Notes: generated by a model not told the origin, from the letters alone. 34,800 nt of DNA from Bacteroidales bacterium (GCA_018064685.1 JAGHUS010000017.1:1-34800), one strand, 5' to 3'. Numbered from the stretch's first letter, positions 23,874 through 32,955 are shown. Numbers and translations are program-made.

Positions 23874-23916
23874 CGGCGTCCAAGAGGGATGAAGAGGCTC
23901 CTTTCCGCTTTGTTCA

Positions 23917-26508
23917 TCAAAACTCCACCACCGTGATGCCAGCTCCGCCAAACTGTACGTGCTCGTCGTGGTAGGATGTGACGCTGGGGATGGTAGAGAG
24001 ATACTGGCGGACAAGTTGGCGCAGTGCACCGGTGCCAGTGCCGTGAAGGATGCGGACGCGGGCTGCACCGACCAAGATGGCATCGTCGATGTAGTAGGTT
24101 ATCTGCTGAAGAGCCTCGTCGGCACGCAGACCACGAATGTCGATGTCCTGGTGGAACTGCAGTGAGCGTTGACGCATGTCCTCGCGAGTCTCCTTGCTCA
24201 GGTAGGTTGCCACCTTCGTGATGTTGTCTTCTTTAGGAGCTTCGGCCGGTTCCAGACGACTGAGTGCCACGGTGGTTTTGATCATGCCAAACACTACGGT
24301 TGCCTTCTTGCCCTGGAGGCTCTCGATGGTGCCGATGGTGCTTTGCCCCTTGATGCGGACATGCGTTCCGGCAACGAGTTCTTTGACATGTTGTGACTGT
24401 TCATAAGCGACTGATGTACTGTTGTCTGCAGCGTTATTCTGAAGCTTTGGTGCAATTCCGCCTGAGGTCTCTTTTGCGCCCTGCGATGCTTGCTTTCCTC
24501 CTCCCTTCTCCTTCTGCTCTTGCTTGCGTTTGCGCCGCTCCAGTATCTGCTGCATCTTCTTCTCTATGGCCGCACTCTGCTGCTGGTTGCTGGCAGCCAG
24601 AGCCTCCTCTTCGGCCAGTTGCTGCTGCATCTCGGCCAGTCGCTGTCGCGCTGCCATGGTGCGTTCTTTCTCGGCCTGAGCCTCCTTGATTTCGCGTATG
24701 GTATTCTCGATGCGTGCATTGGCATCGGCTATGATGCGCTGTGCCTCCTCCTTGGCCTCGCGGATGATGGCCCGGCGTTGTTTCTGCAGGTCGCTGACCT
24801 CGTCCTCATAGCGTGTGATGGTCTGTTCCATCTGCTTCTCGCGCTGGTGTATGTTCTGTCGTTTGCCCTCCCAGTAACGCTTGTCACGCACGATGTCCTG
24901 CAGGTATTTGTCGGCATCGATATACTCCTGTCCGACGATGCTCGACGCCTCCTGTATCACTGCCTCGGGGATACCAATCTTGCGTGCTATCTCGACGGCA
25001 AAGCTACTGCCGGGATTGCCTATCTGCAGTTGGAAGAGTGCCTGCATGTGATGGCGGTCGTAGAGCATGGCTCCGTTGACAACCCCCTTGTTGTCGTCGG
25101 CAAAGTGCTTGAGGTTCTGATAGTGGGTGGTGATGACGCCAAAGGTGCCATGCTTGTGGAACTGGCGCAGGATGGCCTCGGCCAGAGCTCCGCCAATGCC
25201 AGGCTCGGTACCGCCGCCGAACTCGTCGATGAGCAGCAGTGATGAGGGCGAGCATCCACGCATCATATTCTTCATGTTGAGCAGGTGAGAGCTGTAGGTG
25301 GAGAGGTCGTCATCGATGCTCTGTTCATCGCCGATGTCGATGAAGATACTCTGGAAGATGCCCATCTTCGAGGCCTCGCCAAGGGGTACGGGCAAGGCAC
25401 ATTGCACCATGTACTGCAAGAGTCCTACCGTCTTGAGACACACCGACTTACCGCCGGCATTCGGACCGCTGATGATGAGTATGCGCTGCTGCTTGTTGAG
25501 CGTGATGTCTAGCGGTACGACCTTACGGCCTTGGGCCTTCAGGTTGAGAGCCAGAAGCGGGTGTATGGCCATGGTCCAGTCGATGAGCGGCTTGCTGCTC
25601 ACCTCGGGTATGATGGCATTGAGCTGAGTGGCCAGAAGTGCCTTGGCACGCACGAACTCGATGTCGGCCAGGAAGACGAAGGCACGGAGCAGCTCGGGCG
25701 TGTTCTGGCGTATCTTGTCGGTGAACTCCTGCAGTATGCGTATGATCTCGCGTCGTTCCTCGGCCTCCAACTCACGTATGCGGTTGTTGGCTTCCACAAC
25801 TTCGGCGGGCTCGATATAGACGGTCTTGCCGGTAGCCGACTCGTCGTGCACGATGCCTCGCAGTTTGCGCTTCATGGCGGGGGCTACGGGAATGACGAGA
25901 CGACCGTCGCGAAGGGTAGGAGAAGCATCCTGCTCCACGAGGCCTTCTGCCTGGGCAGACTTCAATATCTTATGCAGGGTTCGTCCGATGCTGCCTTCCA
26001 AGCGGTGCAGTTCGTGTCGTATCTCGAAGAGTGTTCGGCTGGCATCGTCCTTTATCTTGCCAAACTTGTCGAGTATCTGCTCGATGCGTCGTGTTACGGT
26101 CTTGAAGGTGAAGACGCCATCGGCAAGGTGCATGAGCGAGGGGTAGGTGACGGCTGTCTGCTCTTCGTTCTGCTCGCGACGTATGATGTCGATGAAGGCA
26201 TGCAGCGTGTCGAGCGAACGCTTCAAGTCCCACATCTCCTGCTCCTCGATGAAGGTGCCTTCGATGCGTATGCGCTGTATGGTGGGACGGAGGTCGAAGA
26301 ACTCCATGTCGGGTACTCGGTCTTCTACCTCCAGCAGGTGAATGAACTCACGGGTCTGCTGCAGCTTGGCGCGTATGATGTTGATGTCGGTGAGGAACGT
26401 CATCTCGTCGATACGCTCCCGGCCCATGCTGCTGGCACAGTGCTTGGCCAGTAGGGTTCTTATCTCGTCGAACCCAATCTTCTGTTCGTAATTCTTTGGG
26501 TAGATCAT
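23917..26508 (-). CDS. mutS2: Endonuclease MutS2 with C-terminal Smr domain
   Basis: The start is taken at 26508 (MIYPKNYEQKIGFDEIR), two bases after the stop of the upstream peptidase gene, giving 863 residues. A longer frame reaches into that gene but is not protein-like there. Order of parts: N-terminal MutS core and lever region, Walker A GPNAGGKS at about 347-354, Walker B LLLIDEFGGGTEPG near 420-433, a long charged coiled coil (about 540-670), a Gln/Ala/Ser-rich linker, a small beta-domain (GTHVRIKGQSTIGTIESL), and the Smr nuclease domain (about 787-863) with DIRGLRADEA and HGTGTGALR. MutS2 binds branched DNA, suppresses recombination and in some bacteria acts on collided ribosomes. Both key domains look intact. 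Confidence 0.93.
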   Translation of the reverse strand: MIYPKNYEQKIGFDEIRTLLAKHCASSMGRERIDEMTFLTDINIIRAKLQQTREFIHLLEVEDRVPDMEFFDLRPTIQRIRIEGTFIEEQEMWDLKRSLDTLHAFIDIIRREQNEEQTAVTYPSLMHLADGVFTFKTVTRRIEQILDKFGKIKDDASRTLFEIRHELHRLEGSIGRTLHKILKSAQAEGLVEQDASPTLRDGRLVIPVAPAMKRKLRGIVHDESATGKTVYIEPAEVVEANNRIRELEAEERREIIRILQEFTDKIRQNTPELLRAFVFLADIEFVRAKALLATQLNAIIPEVSSKPLIDWTMAIHPLLALNLKAQGRKVVPLDITLNKQQRILIISGPNAGGKSVCLKTVGLLQYMVQCALPVPLGEASKMGIFQSIFIDIGDEQSIDDDLSTYSSHLLNMKNMMRGCSPSSLLLIDEFGGGTEPGIGGALAEAILRQFHKHGTFGVITTHYQNLKHFADDNKGVVNGAMLYDRHHMQALFQLQIGNPGSSFAVEIARKIGIPEAVIQEASSIVGQEYIDADKYLQDIVRDKRYWEGKRQNIHQREKQMEQTITRYEDEVSDLQKQRRAIIREAKEEAQRIIADANARIENTIREIKEAQAEKERTMAARQRLAEMQQQLAEEEALAASNQQQSAAIEKKMQQILERRKRKQEQKEKGGGKQASQGAKETSGGIAPKLQNNAADNSTSVAYEQSQHVKELVAGTHVRIKGQSTIGTIESLQGKKATVVFGMIKTTVALSRLEPAEAPKEDNITKVATYLSKETREDMRQRSLQFHQDIDIRGLRADEALQQITYYIDDAILVGAARVRILHGTGTGALRQLVRQYLSTIPSVTSYHDEHVQFGGAGITVVEF

Positions 26509-26510
26509 CA

Positions 26511-28976
26511 CTATAGATTCTTCTTGGGATAGAGAGTGTCCCACCATGTGGGATCGTCTTGCAGCCACTTGGCAAACCATGCGTAGTAAGTGCTTATCCA
26601 CTTCTTCTGCTTCTGGAAGTCGGTGATGTGGTGGTTCTGTCCCTCGACAGAGACAAAGGCACACTCGCGGCCCAGGATTTTCAGTGCGGTAAACATCTGT
26701 ATACTCTCGTTGATGGGCACGTTGGTGTCGGCCTCGCCATGCAGGAAGAGGATGGGGGTGTGCACCTTGTCGGCGTTGAAGAGTGGTGCCTGGCCCGAGA
26801 GCAGCTTCTCGTTGTTCCACGGATAGCTGTTGGCTGCACTTACGGCGCTATAGCTGTAGCCCCAATAACCATAGCCCCAATAGCTGGTGGGGTTGCTGAT
26901 GCCGGCGTGGCTCATCGAGGCTGCGAAGATGTCGGTCTTGGTCATGAGATACTGCGTCATGAAGCCACCGTAGGAAGCTCCCAGACAGCCTATCTTCTTG
27001 TCGTTGACGAAGGGGTGCTCGCGGCAGAACTGCTGTGTGCCCTCGATGATATCCTCGGCAGTGCCCTCGCCATAGGTGTTGACGTGACGGGCAGCAAACT
27101 CCTGTCCGAAGCCTGTGCATCCGCTGGGCTGTACAACGTATACGACATAACCCATGGCTGCCCAGCCCTGGAAGCTGTAGTACGACTCGAGGTAGCGTCC
27201 TGTGGGCGAACAGCCGCCGTAGTAGTAGACGAGCATGGGGTACTTCTTGCTGGCATCGAAATGGGGTGGCAGGTAGTAGCGGCCGCAGATGCTGTCGCCA
27301 CGACTGTTCACGAAGTACCAGTCTTCGCACTTGCCCATCTCGACGTCAGAGAGAGTGGCGGCGTGGAAGTCGCGAATGAGCGTCTCGCGGCCCGACTTGA
27401 GGTCGACGGTGTAGACGCGAGCAGCATTCGAGTCGCTCTGTCCGGTGTAGCTCATCAGGGCTTTGTCGCGTGCCAGCGAGAAGCTGCTGACGTAGCATTC
27501 GCTGAGCTTCAGCTGGGCTATCTTGCCACTCTGTGGGTCGATGCGGAAGATGTCCTGGCGGTCGCGATTCTCGCACAAGGCATAGACGCAGCCGTCGAAG
27601 GGACTGACCTGGATGCTCGATATGCAAGGGTTGAAGTCGCGTGTGAGACTCTTCACCTCTTTGGTGGCGAGGTCCATCAGGAAGAGTTCCTTCTGCACCA
27701 TGCTGGGTGTCTTGCCTGTAGGATCGTTGATGCCAATGCCGCCCAGTGCCTCGGGACTGCCGGTGAGGACAATCTGCTTGTTGCCCTTCAGGAATTCAGC
27801 TCCATCGACAAAGCCGTCGTGACGTACCAGCGTGTCGAGTTGCTGCGTCTCGCGGTTGTAGAGGTAGATGCTGTTGAAGGTGAAGGGACGCTCGGTGAGA
27901 TTGTCCTCGGACGTGATGATGAGAGCCAGTTTGCCGTCGTCGCTGATCTTGGCATAGGAGTTGTGGAAGCCGTTGGTGAGCTGTGTGAGCTGGCCGTTCT
28001 GTGTGTTGAGAATCTGCACGTTGGTGCGTGTACGCCATCCGGGCTGACGGTCGTCGGGCTCCAATATCTGGTGCACCTGTGCATCGTCCTTCGGGCCTTC
28101 GGTGGTCTTCGATACCAGCATCTCCTTCTCGCCGGGCAGGAATCGGCCACCTGTGCGCATGTAGTTGGTGAAGAGGGGAGTGGTCTGCTGTGTGGCAGGG
28201 TCGACGTATTCGTACTTCGTCTCGCCCTGTACGCCCTTCTCCGAACGGATGTAGCGGTCGCCTTGCGATGCCCAGGCAAAGAAGTTGTCGCATGGCATTG
28301 TGATGCCCGTCTTGAGGTCGATGATGTGGCGCTTCCATGTAGTCGTTCCTTCCTTGTTGACGATGCGTGAGTTCATCATGAGGTAACGGCCGTTGGCACT
28401 GAGCTCGGTGGTGCTTCCCTTCTCGCCCGTCATGTAGTCGGCCATGGTGTAGAGTCGCTTGCCCTCGCTGTGCAGTGTGATGTGCTGGCTCTGGTCGCTC
28501 TCCACGCTGATGCTCAGCGTGTCGCTCTCGTTGGCCTTGCACAGCACCTTAACTACCACCTCGTGACGGCCTGGCAAGAGATTGCGACTGGTGCCCTGTT
28601 CGTTGTCAATATAGACGATGTGTTCCTGTTTGCCTTTCGCCTCGATGTTGCACTTGGCAAAACGCGTGTTGTCGAACGTGAAGCCTGCGAGGTAGAGGGT
28701 GTTCTTGTCGCCCGCTGTCAGCACCAGTGCCGGGTTGCCGTCTTTGTCCTCGGTAAGGGTGATGTCTGTTCCACTCTTCCAGGCCTGAGGCATGATGCCA
28801 TCCTTGAGTGTGGCATCGACGTCGAGCTTCTTTCCGTTGACATCGACGGTGTCGATCTGTATGGCGGCGGTGGTGGTGAATGGACTTGTCACCTTGAGTT
28901 TCTTGACTGGCAGTTTGTCGGCGCTGGCTGTCAGTGACATGGCAGCTGTGAGCGCCAGTAAAAAGTATTTGTTCAT
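26511..28976 (-). CDS. S9B prolyl (di/tri)peptidyl peptidase, exported
   Basis: The start is placed at 28976 because MNKYFLLALTAAMSLTASA is a clean Sec signal peptide; a start six codons earlier would spoil it. The mature protein (821 residues with signal) has an N-terminal beta-propeller region and a C-terminal alpha/beta-hydrolase. The catalytic triad can be placed as Ser668 in GASYGGFM, Asp750 in HGEADTNVP and His783 in GQNHHITDF. Relatives (DPP-IV, prolyl tripeptidyl peptidase) cut short N-terminal units after proline and feed peptide-fermenting Bacteroidales. The classical double-Glu motif of DPP-IV was not located by eye, so specificity is open. It lies between relA/spoT (43 bases) and mutS2 (2 bases) in one transcriptional direction. 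Confidence 0.9.
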   Translation of the reverse strand: MNKYFLLALTAAMSLTASADKLPVKKLKVTSPFTTTAAIQIDTVDVNGKKLDVDATLKDGIMPQAWKSGTDITLTEDKDGNPALVLTAGDKNTLYLAGFTFDNTRFAKCNIEAKGKQEHIVYIDNEQGTSRNLLPGRHEVVVKVLCKANESDTLSISVESDQSQHITLHSEGKRLYTMADYMTGEKGSTTELSANGRYLMMNSRIVNKEGTTTWKRHIIDLKTGITMPCDNFFAWASQGDRYIRSEKGVQGETKYEYVDPATQQTTPLFTNYMRTGGRFLPGEKEMLVSKTTEGPKDDAQVHQILEPDDRQPGWRTRTNVQILNTQNGQLTQLTNGFHNSYAKISDDGKLALIITSEDNLTERPFTFNSIYLYNRETQQLDTLVRHDGFVDGAEFLKGNKQIVLTGSPEALGGIGINDPTGKTPSMVQKELFLMDLATKEVKSLTRDFNPCISSIQVSPFDGCVYALCENRDRQDIFRIDPQSGKIAQLKLSECYVSSFSLARDKALMSYTGQSDSNAARVYTVDLKSGRETLIRDFHAATLSDVEMGKCEDWYFVNSRGDSICGRYYLPPHFDASKKYPMLVYYYGGCSPTGRYLESYYSFQGWAAMGYVVYVVQPSGCTGFGQEFAARHVNTYGEGTAEDIIEGTQQFCREHPFVNDKKIGCLGASYGGFMTQYLMTKTDIFAASMSHAGISNPTSYWGYGYWGYSYSAVSAANSYPWNNEKLLSGQAPLFNADKVHTPILFLHGEADTNVPINESIQMFTALKILGRECAFVSVEGQNHHITDFQKQKKWISTYYAWFAKWLQDDPTWWDTLYPKKNL

Positions 28977-28978
28977 TG

Positions 28979-29005
28979 AATTATCAATTGTCAATTATCA
29001 ATTAA
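28979..29005. repeat. Short aattatcaatt repeat before the peptidase start
   Basis: TTATCAATTGTCAATTATCA and flanking bases form two or three imperfect copies of an 8-10 bp unit in the 43-base gap between relA/spoT and the peptidase gene. No promoter box is visible there. Confidence 0.55.
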
Positions 29006-29019
29006 TTCCTCTGGAATTC

Positions 29020-31239
29020 TCAGCTTCTTGTCACGTTCTTCACTCCCTTCACGGTCTTCAGTTTCTTGATGAGCTGCTGCAGTTTGCTCGTGTCATCGAG
29101 CATTACGGTAAGGTGTCCGCTGAAGAGGCCGTCGTGGCTGTCGATGCTGATGCTGCGCATGAGCATCTTCTCCTCCTTCGAGATGATGCTTGTTATGTTG
29201 CTTACAATGCCTAAGTCATCATTTCCTACAATGTGCAAGGTGATGGCATACTGGCTGGCACCTTTTCCTGCCCAACGAGCCTTAACGATACGGTAGCCGA
29301 AACGCTGGCGCATCTGTGGGGCATTGGGACAGTCATCGCGATGAATCTTGATGCCGCCCGTGGCTGTGACAAAGCCAAAGACCTCGTCGCCATAGATGGG
29401 TTGGCAGCATTTTGCCAGCTGGAATTCAAGGCCTTTCAGGTCTTTGTCTATGACCATTACATCCTCCTGCCCAGAGTTCTTGAGTTTGGCTTCCTGCTTG
29501 TCGTTCATCACGAACTCCTCGGCCTTGCGCACATCGCTCTTCTCGCCCTCACCGCGTTCAAAACGCTGACGGGCCAGGTACTCTTCTGCCACAGTGTTGA
29601 CGTCCAGTATGCCGTCGTTGATGGCCTTGTAGAAGTCCGTTACAACCTTGTAGCCAAGCTTCTTCATGGTGTGCATGAGGGTGGCCTCGCTCATCTCGAT
29701 CTTGCGGTTCTTCATCTTGCGCTCCAAGAGTTCCTTGGCCATGGTGACCTGTCCGGCCTGCATCTCCTTCAGGCTGGTGCGAATCTTCGTCTTGGCCTTC
29801 GAGGTCTTGACGATGTTCACCCAGTCTTGCTTGGGCGACTGGTTGTTCGACGTGAGTATCTCTACCTGATCTCCACTATGCAATTCCTGTCTGATGGTCA
29901 CATTCTTGTTGCCAATCTTGGCACCGATGCAGTGGTCGCCCACCTTGGTGTGTACGGCGTAGGCAAAGTCAAGGACAGTGGCTCCCTTGGGTAGTTTGAA
30001 CAGGTCACCCTTTGGCGTGAAGACAAACACCTCGTCCTCGACAAGATCCATCTTGAACTGATCCATCAGCCCCATGTCGTCGTTCGTCTCGAGGGCCGAG
30101 CGTATTCCAGCCAGCCAGTCTTCGAGATTGCCCTGCTGACTCTTCACGCCTTTGTAGCGCCAGTGGGCTGCCAGTCCGTGTTCGGCCACATCGTCCATGC
30201 GCTCGGTGCGTATCTGCACCTCCACCCATTTCTGCTCGGGACCCAATACGGTGATGTGCAGACTCTCGTAGCCGTTGCTCTTGGGCACGGACAGCCAGTC
30301 GCGCATACGTTTGGGGTTGCTCTGATACATGTCGGTGATGATGCTGAATACCTGCCAGCATTCCAGCTTCTCCTTCTCCAATTCCGAGTCGAGGATGATG
30401 CGTATGGCAAACAGGTCGTATACGCCATCCACATCCACCTTCTGCTTCTTCATCTTTTGGTAGATGCTGTGTATGCTCTTGGTGCGTCCCTTCATGTGGA
30501 ACTTCAGTCCGGCAGCTATGAGCTTCTTCTTGATGGGGTCGATGAAATTGGCTATGTAGGCATCGCGGCTCTGCTTGGTGGCGTTGAGCTTCTCTTTGAT
30601 GTGATAGTAAGCTTCGGGCTCAAGATATTTCAGCGAGAGGTCTTCCAGTTCGCTCTTCAGTTTGTAGAAACCCAGCTTGTGGGCTAGGGGAGCGTAGAGG
30701 TATGCAGCCTCCATGGATATCTTCTGCTTGGCCTCCTCGTTGCCGTTGTCGCGTATCTGGCGCATGATGTTCAGGCGGTTGGCTATCATGATGAAGATGA
30801 CGCGCATATCCTCGGCAAAGCTTAGAAGCAGCTGTCGGAAGTTCTCGCTCTCCACGGCATTCGATTTCTCGTAGAGTGTGGCTATGCTCTCCAGTCCGTG
30901 CAGGATGCTTGCCACCTCCTTGCCAAAGTCGTGCTCCACCTCTTCCAGTGTGAAGGCACCCGTTTTGACGGACGAACTCAGCATAACGGCCACGATGGTG
31001 CCACGTGTCACACCCAGTTCTGTGGCCAAGAGCAAGGCCGTCTGCATGTCGCATACTATCGGGTTGAGCCCGAAATTGTCGCGGCGAAGATTGCCGGTTG
31101 CTTCGGCCCTTGTGATGTACTCCTTGACCAGGTCCTTCTCTTCGTAAGGGATGTCCTGTCCTTTGATGGCAAGTAGTTGTTGGTGCAGTTTGAGCATCGT
31201 TTCTCGCTCCTGCAAAGTGAAGAATTTGTCGTCAATCAT
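29020..31239 (-). CDS. relA: RelA/SpoT family (p)ppGpp synthetase with degenerate hydrolase domain
   Basis: This 739-residue RSH protein has a synthetase domain with GRTKSIHSIYQKM (251-263), DLFAIRIILD (275-284), RMRD (311-314, the basic counterpart of RXKD), SNGYESLH (321-328) and EVQIRT (340-345). A TGS domain follows (about 400-462, with AYAVHTKVGDHCIGAKIG), then a helical and CC-type region (CCQPIYGDE, 611-619) and a C-terminal ACT domain. The N-terminal hydrolase domain is present in outline, but the metal-binding HD pair is replaced by serines (AVMLSSSV, S88-S89), and the ADRLHNMR-like segment reads ANRLNIMR (153-160). This suggests synthesis without hydrolysis. It makes the alarmone pppGpp from GTP and ATP under starvation. 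It is the first gene of a three-gene minus-strand run. Confidence 0.9.
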   Translation of the reverse strand: MIDDKFFTLQERETMLKLHQQLLAIKGQDIPYEEKDLVKEYITRAEATGNLRRDNFGLNPIVCDMQTALLLATELGVTRGTIVAVMLSSSVKTGAFTLEEVEHDFGKEVASILHGLESIATLYEKSNAVESENFRQLLLSFAEDMRVIFIMIANRLNIMRQIRDNGNEEAKQKISMEAAYLYAPLAHKLGFYKLKSELEDLSLKYLEPEAYYHIKEKLNATKQSRDAYIANFIDPIKKKLIAAGLKFHMKGRTKSIHSIYQKMKKQKVDVDGVYDLFAIRIILDSELEKEKLECWQVFSIITDMYQSNPKRMRDWLSVPKSNGYESLHITVLGPEQKWVEVQIRTERMDDVAEHGLAAHWRYKGVKSQQGNLEDWLAGIRSALETNDDMGLMDQFKMDLVEDEVFVFTPKGDLFKLPKGATVLDFAYAVHTKVGDHCIGAKIGNKNVTIRQELHSGDQVEILTSNNQSPKQDWVNIVKTSKAKTKIRTSLKEMQAGQVTMAKELLERKMKNRKIEMSEATLMHTMKKLGYKVVTDFYKAINDGILDVNTVAEEYLARQRFERGEGEKSDVRKAEEFVMNDKQEAKLKNSGQEDVMVIDKDLKGLEFQLAKCCQPIYGDEVFGFVTATGGIKIHRDDCPNAPQMRQRFGYRIVKARWAGKGASQYAITLHIVGNDDLGIVSNITSIISKEEKMLMRSISIDSHDGLFSGHLTVMLDDTSKLQQLIKKLKTVKGVKNVTRS

Positions 31240-31262
31240 AGTGCGAATACATTATTTTAGTC

Positions 31263-31270
31263 CAAAGTTA
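31263..31270 (-). promoter_or_regulatory. Probable -7 box of the relA/spoT run
   Basis: TAACTTTG on the minus strand matches TAnnTTTG, 24 bases before the start codon. The -33 element is not clear. Confidence 0.5.
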
Positions 31271-31313
31271 CGAATAATTTTTTGATTTCGCGTGTTCCTA
31301 ATATTTTTTTTAT

Positions 31314-31321
31314 TATTTTTG
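31314..31321 (+). promoter_or_regulatory. Possible -7 box of the DUF4301 gene
   Basis: TATTTTTG matches TAnnTTTG, 64 bases before the start codon, but it sits in a T-rich tract where such matches are frequent. No well-placed -33 box was found. Confidence 0.35.
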
Positions 31322-31384
31322 TAGGGAAAATGGGACGAATGGTGTGCCCTTTGTATAAGAGACGAAATTTTAAATCACAATAAC

Positions 31385-32902
31385 ATGTTAACAGCAGAAG
31401 ACAAAATCCAATTGCAAAAGAAAGGCATCAGCGAAGAGCAAGTTGAGGCCCAGTTGAAGAGTTTCCGTGAGGGTTTCCCCTTTTTGAAGCTGCGTGCTGC
31501 TGCCTCGGTGGGCAACGGCATCCTGCGTCTGACCGACGACGAGGTGCAGCAGTATATCAAGGCTTGGGATGAGTATAAGGCCGAGGGTCACCACATCACC
31601 AAGTTTGTGCCTGCGAGTGGTGCAGCAAGCCGTATGTTCAAGAATATGTTTGAGTTCCTGGACGCTGACTATGATGTTCCTACCACTCCTTTCGAGAAGA
31701 AGTATTTCGATGAAATTCATAACTTCGCCTTCTATCAGGCTCTTGACGATGCCTGTACGGTGAACGAGGGCATGGGCATCGATGCTCTTATCGAAGAAGG
31801 AAACTACAAGGCTGTCGTAGCTAACATGCTGGGCGAGAATGGCTTGAATTATGGTCAGCTGCCCAAGGGCCTTCTGCAGTTCCATACTTATGCCGACGAG
31901 GCTCGCACCCCTCTCGAAGAGCATCTCGTAGAGGCTGCCCTGTATGCTGCAAGCCGCGGCGAGGCTGACGTGCATTTCACCGTAAGCACCGAGCATCGCG
32001 AATTGTTCGAGGAACTGGTTGAGCGTGTACTGCCCGAATATGAGCAGAAGTATGGCATCAAGTATCATGTGTCGTTCAGCGAACAGAAGCCTAGCACGGA
32101 TACGCTGGCTGCCACGATGGACAACGAGCCTTTCCGCACCGACGATGGCAAGCTGCTGTTCCGCCCCGGTGGCCATGGTGCTCTGATTCAGAATCTTAGC
32201 GACTTGGAGAGCGAGATTGTCTTCGTGAAGAATATTGATAATGTGGTGCCCGACCGCTTGAAGGATGACACCGTGACCTACAAGCAGGTTCTGGCAGGTG
32301 TTTTGGTTTCTTTGCAGAAGAAGGCATTTGCCTACCTCAACCTTTTGGAGAGTGGCAAATATACTCGTCAGGACATTCTCGACATCATTCAGTTTGTTCG
32401 TCACGACATCTTCACCGATGTGCCCGGTCTTAAGACTATGGAGGATGCAGAGCTCGTTTCCTTCCTGCGCAACGAACTGAACCGTCCCATGCGCGTGTGC
32501 GGTGTGGTTAAGAATGTGGGTGAGCCTGGTGGTGGTCCTTTCCTGGCTTACAATCCCGACGGAACCATTTCGGCTCAGATTCTTGAGAGCAGCCAGATTG
32601 ACAACAACAATGCCGAGTATATGAAGATGTTCTCGCAGGGTACGCACTTCAATCCTGTTGATTTGGTATGTGCTATTCGCAACAACAAGGGCGAGAAGTT
32701 CGATCTTCCCAAGTTTGTTGACCCCGCAACTGGATTTATTTCTTACAAAAGTAAGAGCGGCCGCGAGTTGAAGGCTCTTGAGTTGCCCGGACTGTGGAAT
32801 GGTGCCATGTCTAACTGGAGTACTGTTTTCGTAGAGGTTCCCCTCAGCACCTTCAATCCCGTAAAGACTGTCAATGACTTGCTGCGCGATCAGCATCAGT
32901 AA
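31385..32902 (+). CDS. DUF4301 family protein
   Basis: This 505-residue cytoplasmic protein without signal or membrane segments matches the Bacteroidota DUF4301 family as I know it. Recognisable stretches are KFVPASGAASRMFKNMFEFL near the N-terminus (about 73-92; the ASGxASRM part resembles the nucleotide-sugar loop of nucleotidyltransferases), KLLFRPGGHGALIQNLSDLE in the middle, and VGEPGGGPFLAYNPDGTISAQILESSQID (C-terminal half). The GGHGALI and SQID pieces also recall sugar-nucleotidyltransferase patterns, so a nucleotidyltransferase-like activity is a reasonable guess; no activity is known to me. A terminator-like hairpin separates it from purT downstream. Confidence 0.8.
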   Translation: MLTAEDKIQLQKKGISEEQVEAQLKSFREGFPFLKLRAAASVGNGILRLTDDEVQQYIKAWDEYKAEGHHITKFVPASGAASRMFKNMFEFLDADYDVPTTPFEKKYFDEIHNFAFYQALDDACTVNEGMGIDALIEEGNYKAVVANMLGENGLNYGQLPKGLLQFHTYADEARTPLEEHLVEAALYAASRGEADVHFTVSTEHRELFEELVERVLPEYEQKYGIKYHVSFSEQKPSTDTLAATMDNEPFRTDDGKLLFRPGGHGALIQNLSDLESEIVFVKNIDNVVPDRLKDDTVTYKQVLAGVLVSLQKKAFAYLNLLESGKYTRQDILDIIQFVRHDIFTDVPGLKTMEDAELVSFLRNELNRPMRVCGVVKNVGEPGGGPFLAYNPDGTISAQILESSQIDNNNAEYMKMFSQGTHFNPVDLVCAIRNNKGEKFDLPKFVDPATGFISYKSKSGRELKALELPGLWNGAMSNWSTVFVEVPLSTFNPVKTVNDLLRDQHQ

Positions 32903-32918
32903 TATGTTTCTACCTTTA

Positions 32919-32955
32919 AGTCTCTCTTTCCCTATTTATGGGAGGAGAGACTCTT
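32919..32955 (+). terminator. Terminator after the DUF4301 gene
   Basis: AGTCTCTCTTTCCC (32919-32932) pairs with GGGAGGAGAGACT (about 32940-32952) with one bulged base, followed by CTTTTG. The T tract is short, so termination may be partial and let some transcripts reach purT, which has no clear promoter of its own. Confidence 0.6.

Larger units (their letters stand above)
23078..23916. other. 840-base gap without a convincing gene
   Basis: It lies between the tilS start and the mutS2 stop. It holds a possible tilS promoter, an A+T-rich purine segment with gaagaaa repeats (about 23338-23406), a 22-bp tandem array (23511-23612), a long inverted repeat (23669-23739) with a T-rich tract after it, and an orphan promoter-like box (23866-23873). 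The largest frames (a 69-codon minus frame at 23074-23283, and 30- and 21-codon plus frames at 23238 and 23407) have no recognisable content. Confidence 0.7.

Noticed and set aside
23078..23916. Chromosomal origin of replication
   Set aside because: Iteron-like units and weak DnaA-like boxes are present, but genes on both sides run in the same direction (minus) with no strand switch, and no dnaA, dnaN or similar gene is near. Kept only as a test suggestion.
26509..26820. N-terminal extension of MutS2 (frame open to 26820)
   Set aside because: The extra part lies inside the peptidase gene in another frame, is Arg/His/Pro-rich without family similarity, and the ATG at 26508 gives the normal MutS2 start.
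31388..32896. 502-codon minus-strand ORF antisense to the DUF4301 gene
   Set aside because: Almost the same length as the sense gene, but it lacks motifs; the sense frame matches a known family. It reflects codon bias. The same applies to the 603-codon plus frame opposite the peptidase gene (26559-28370).
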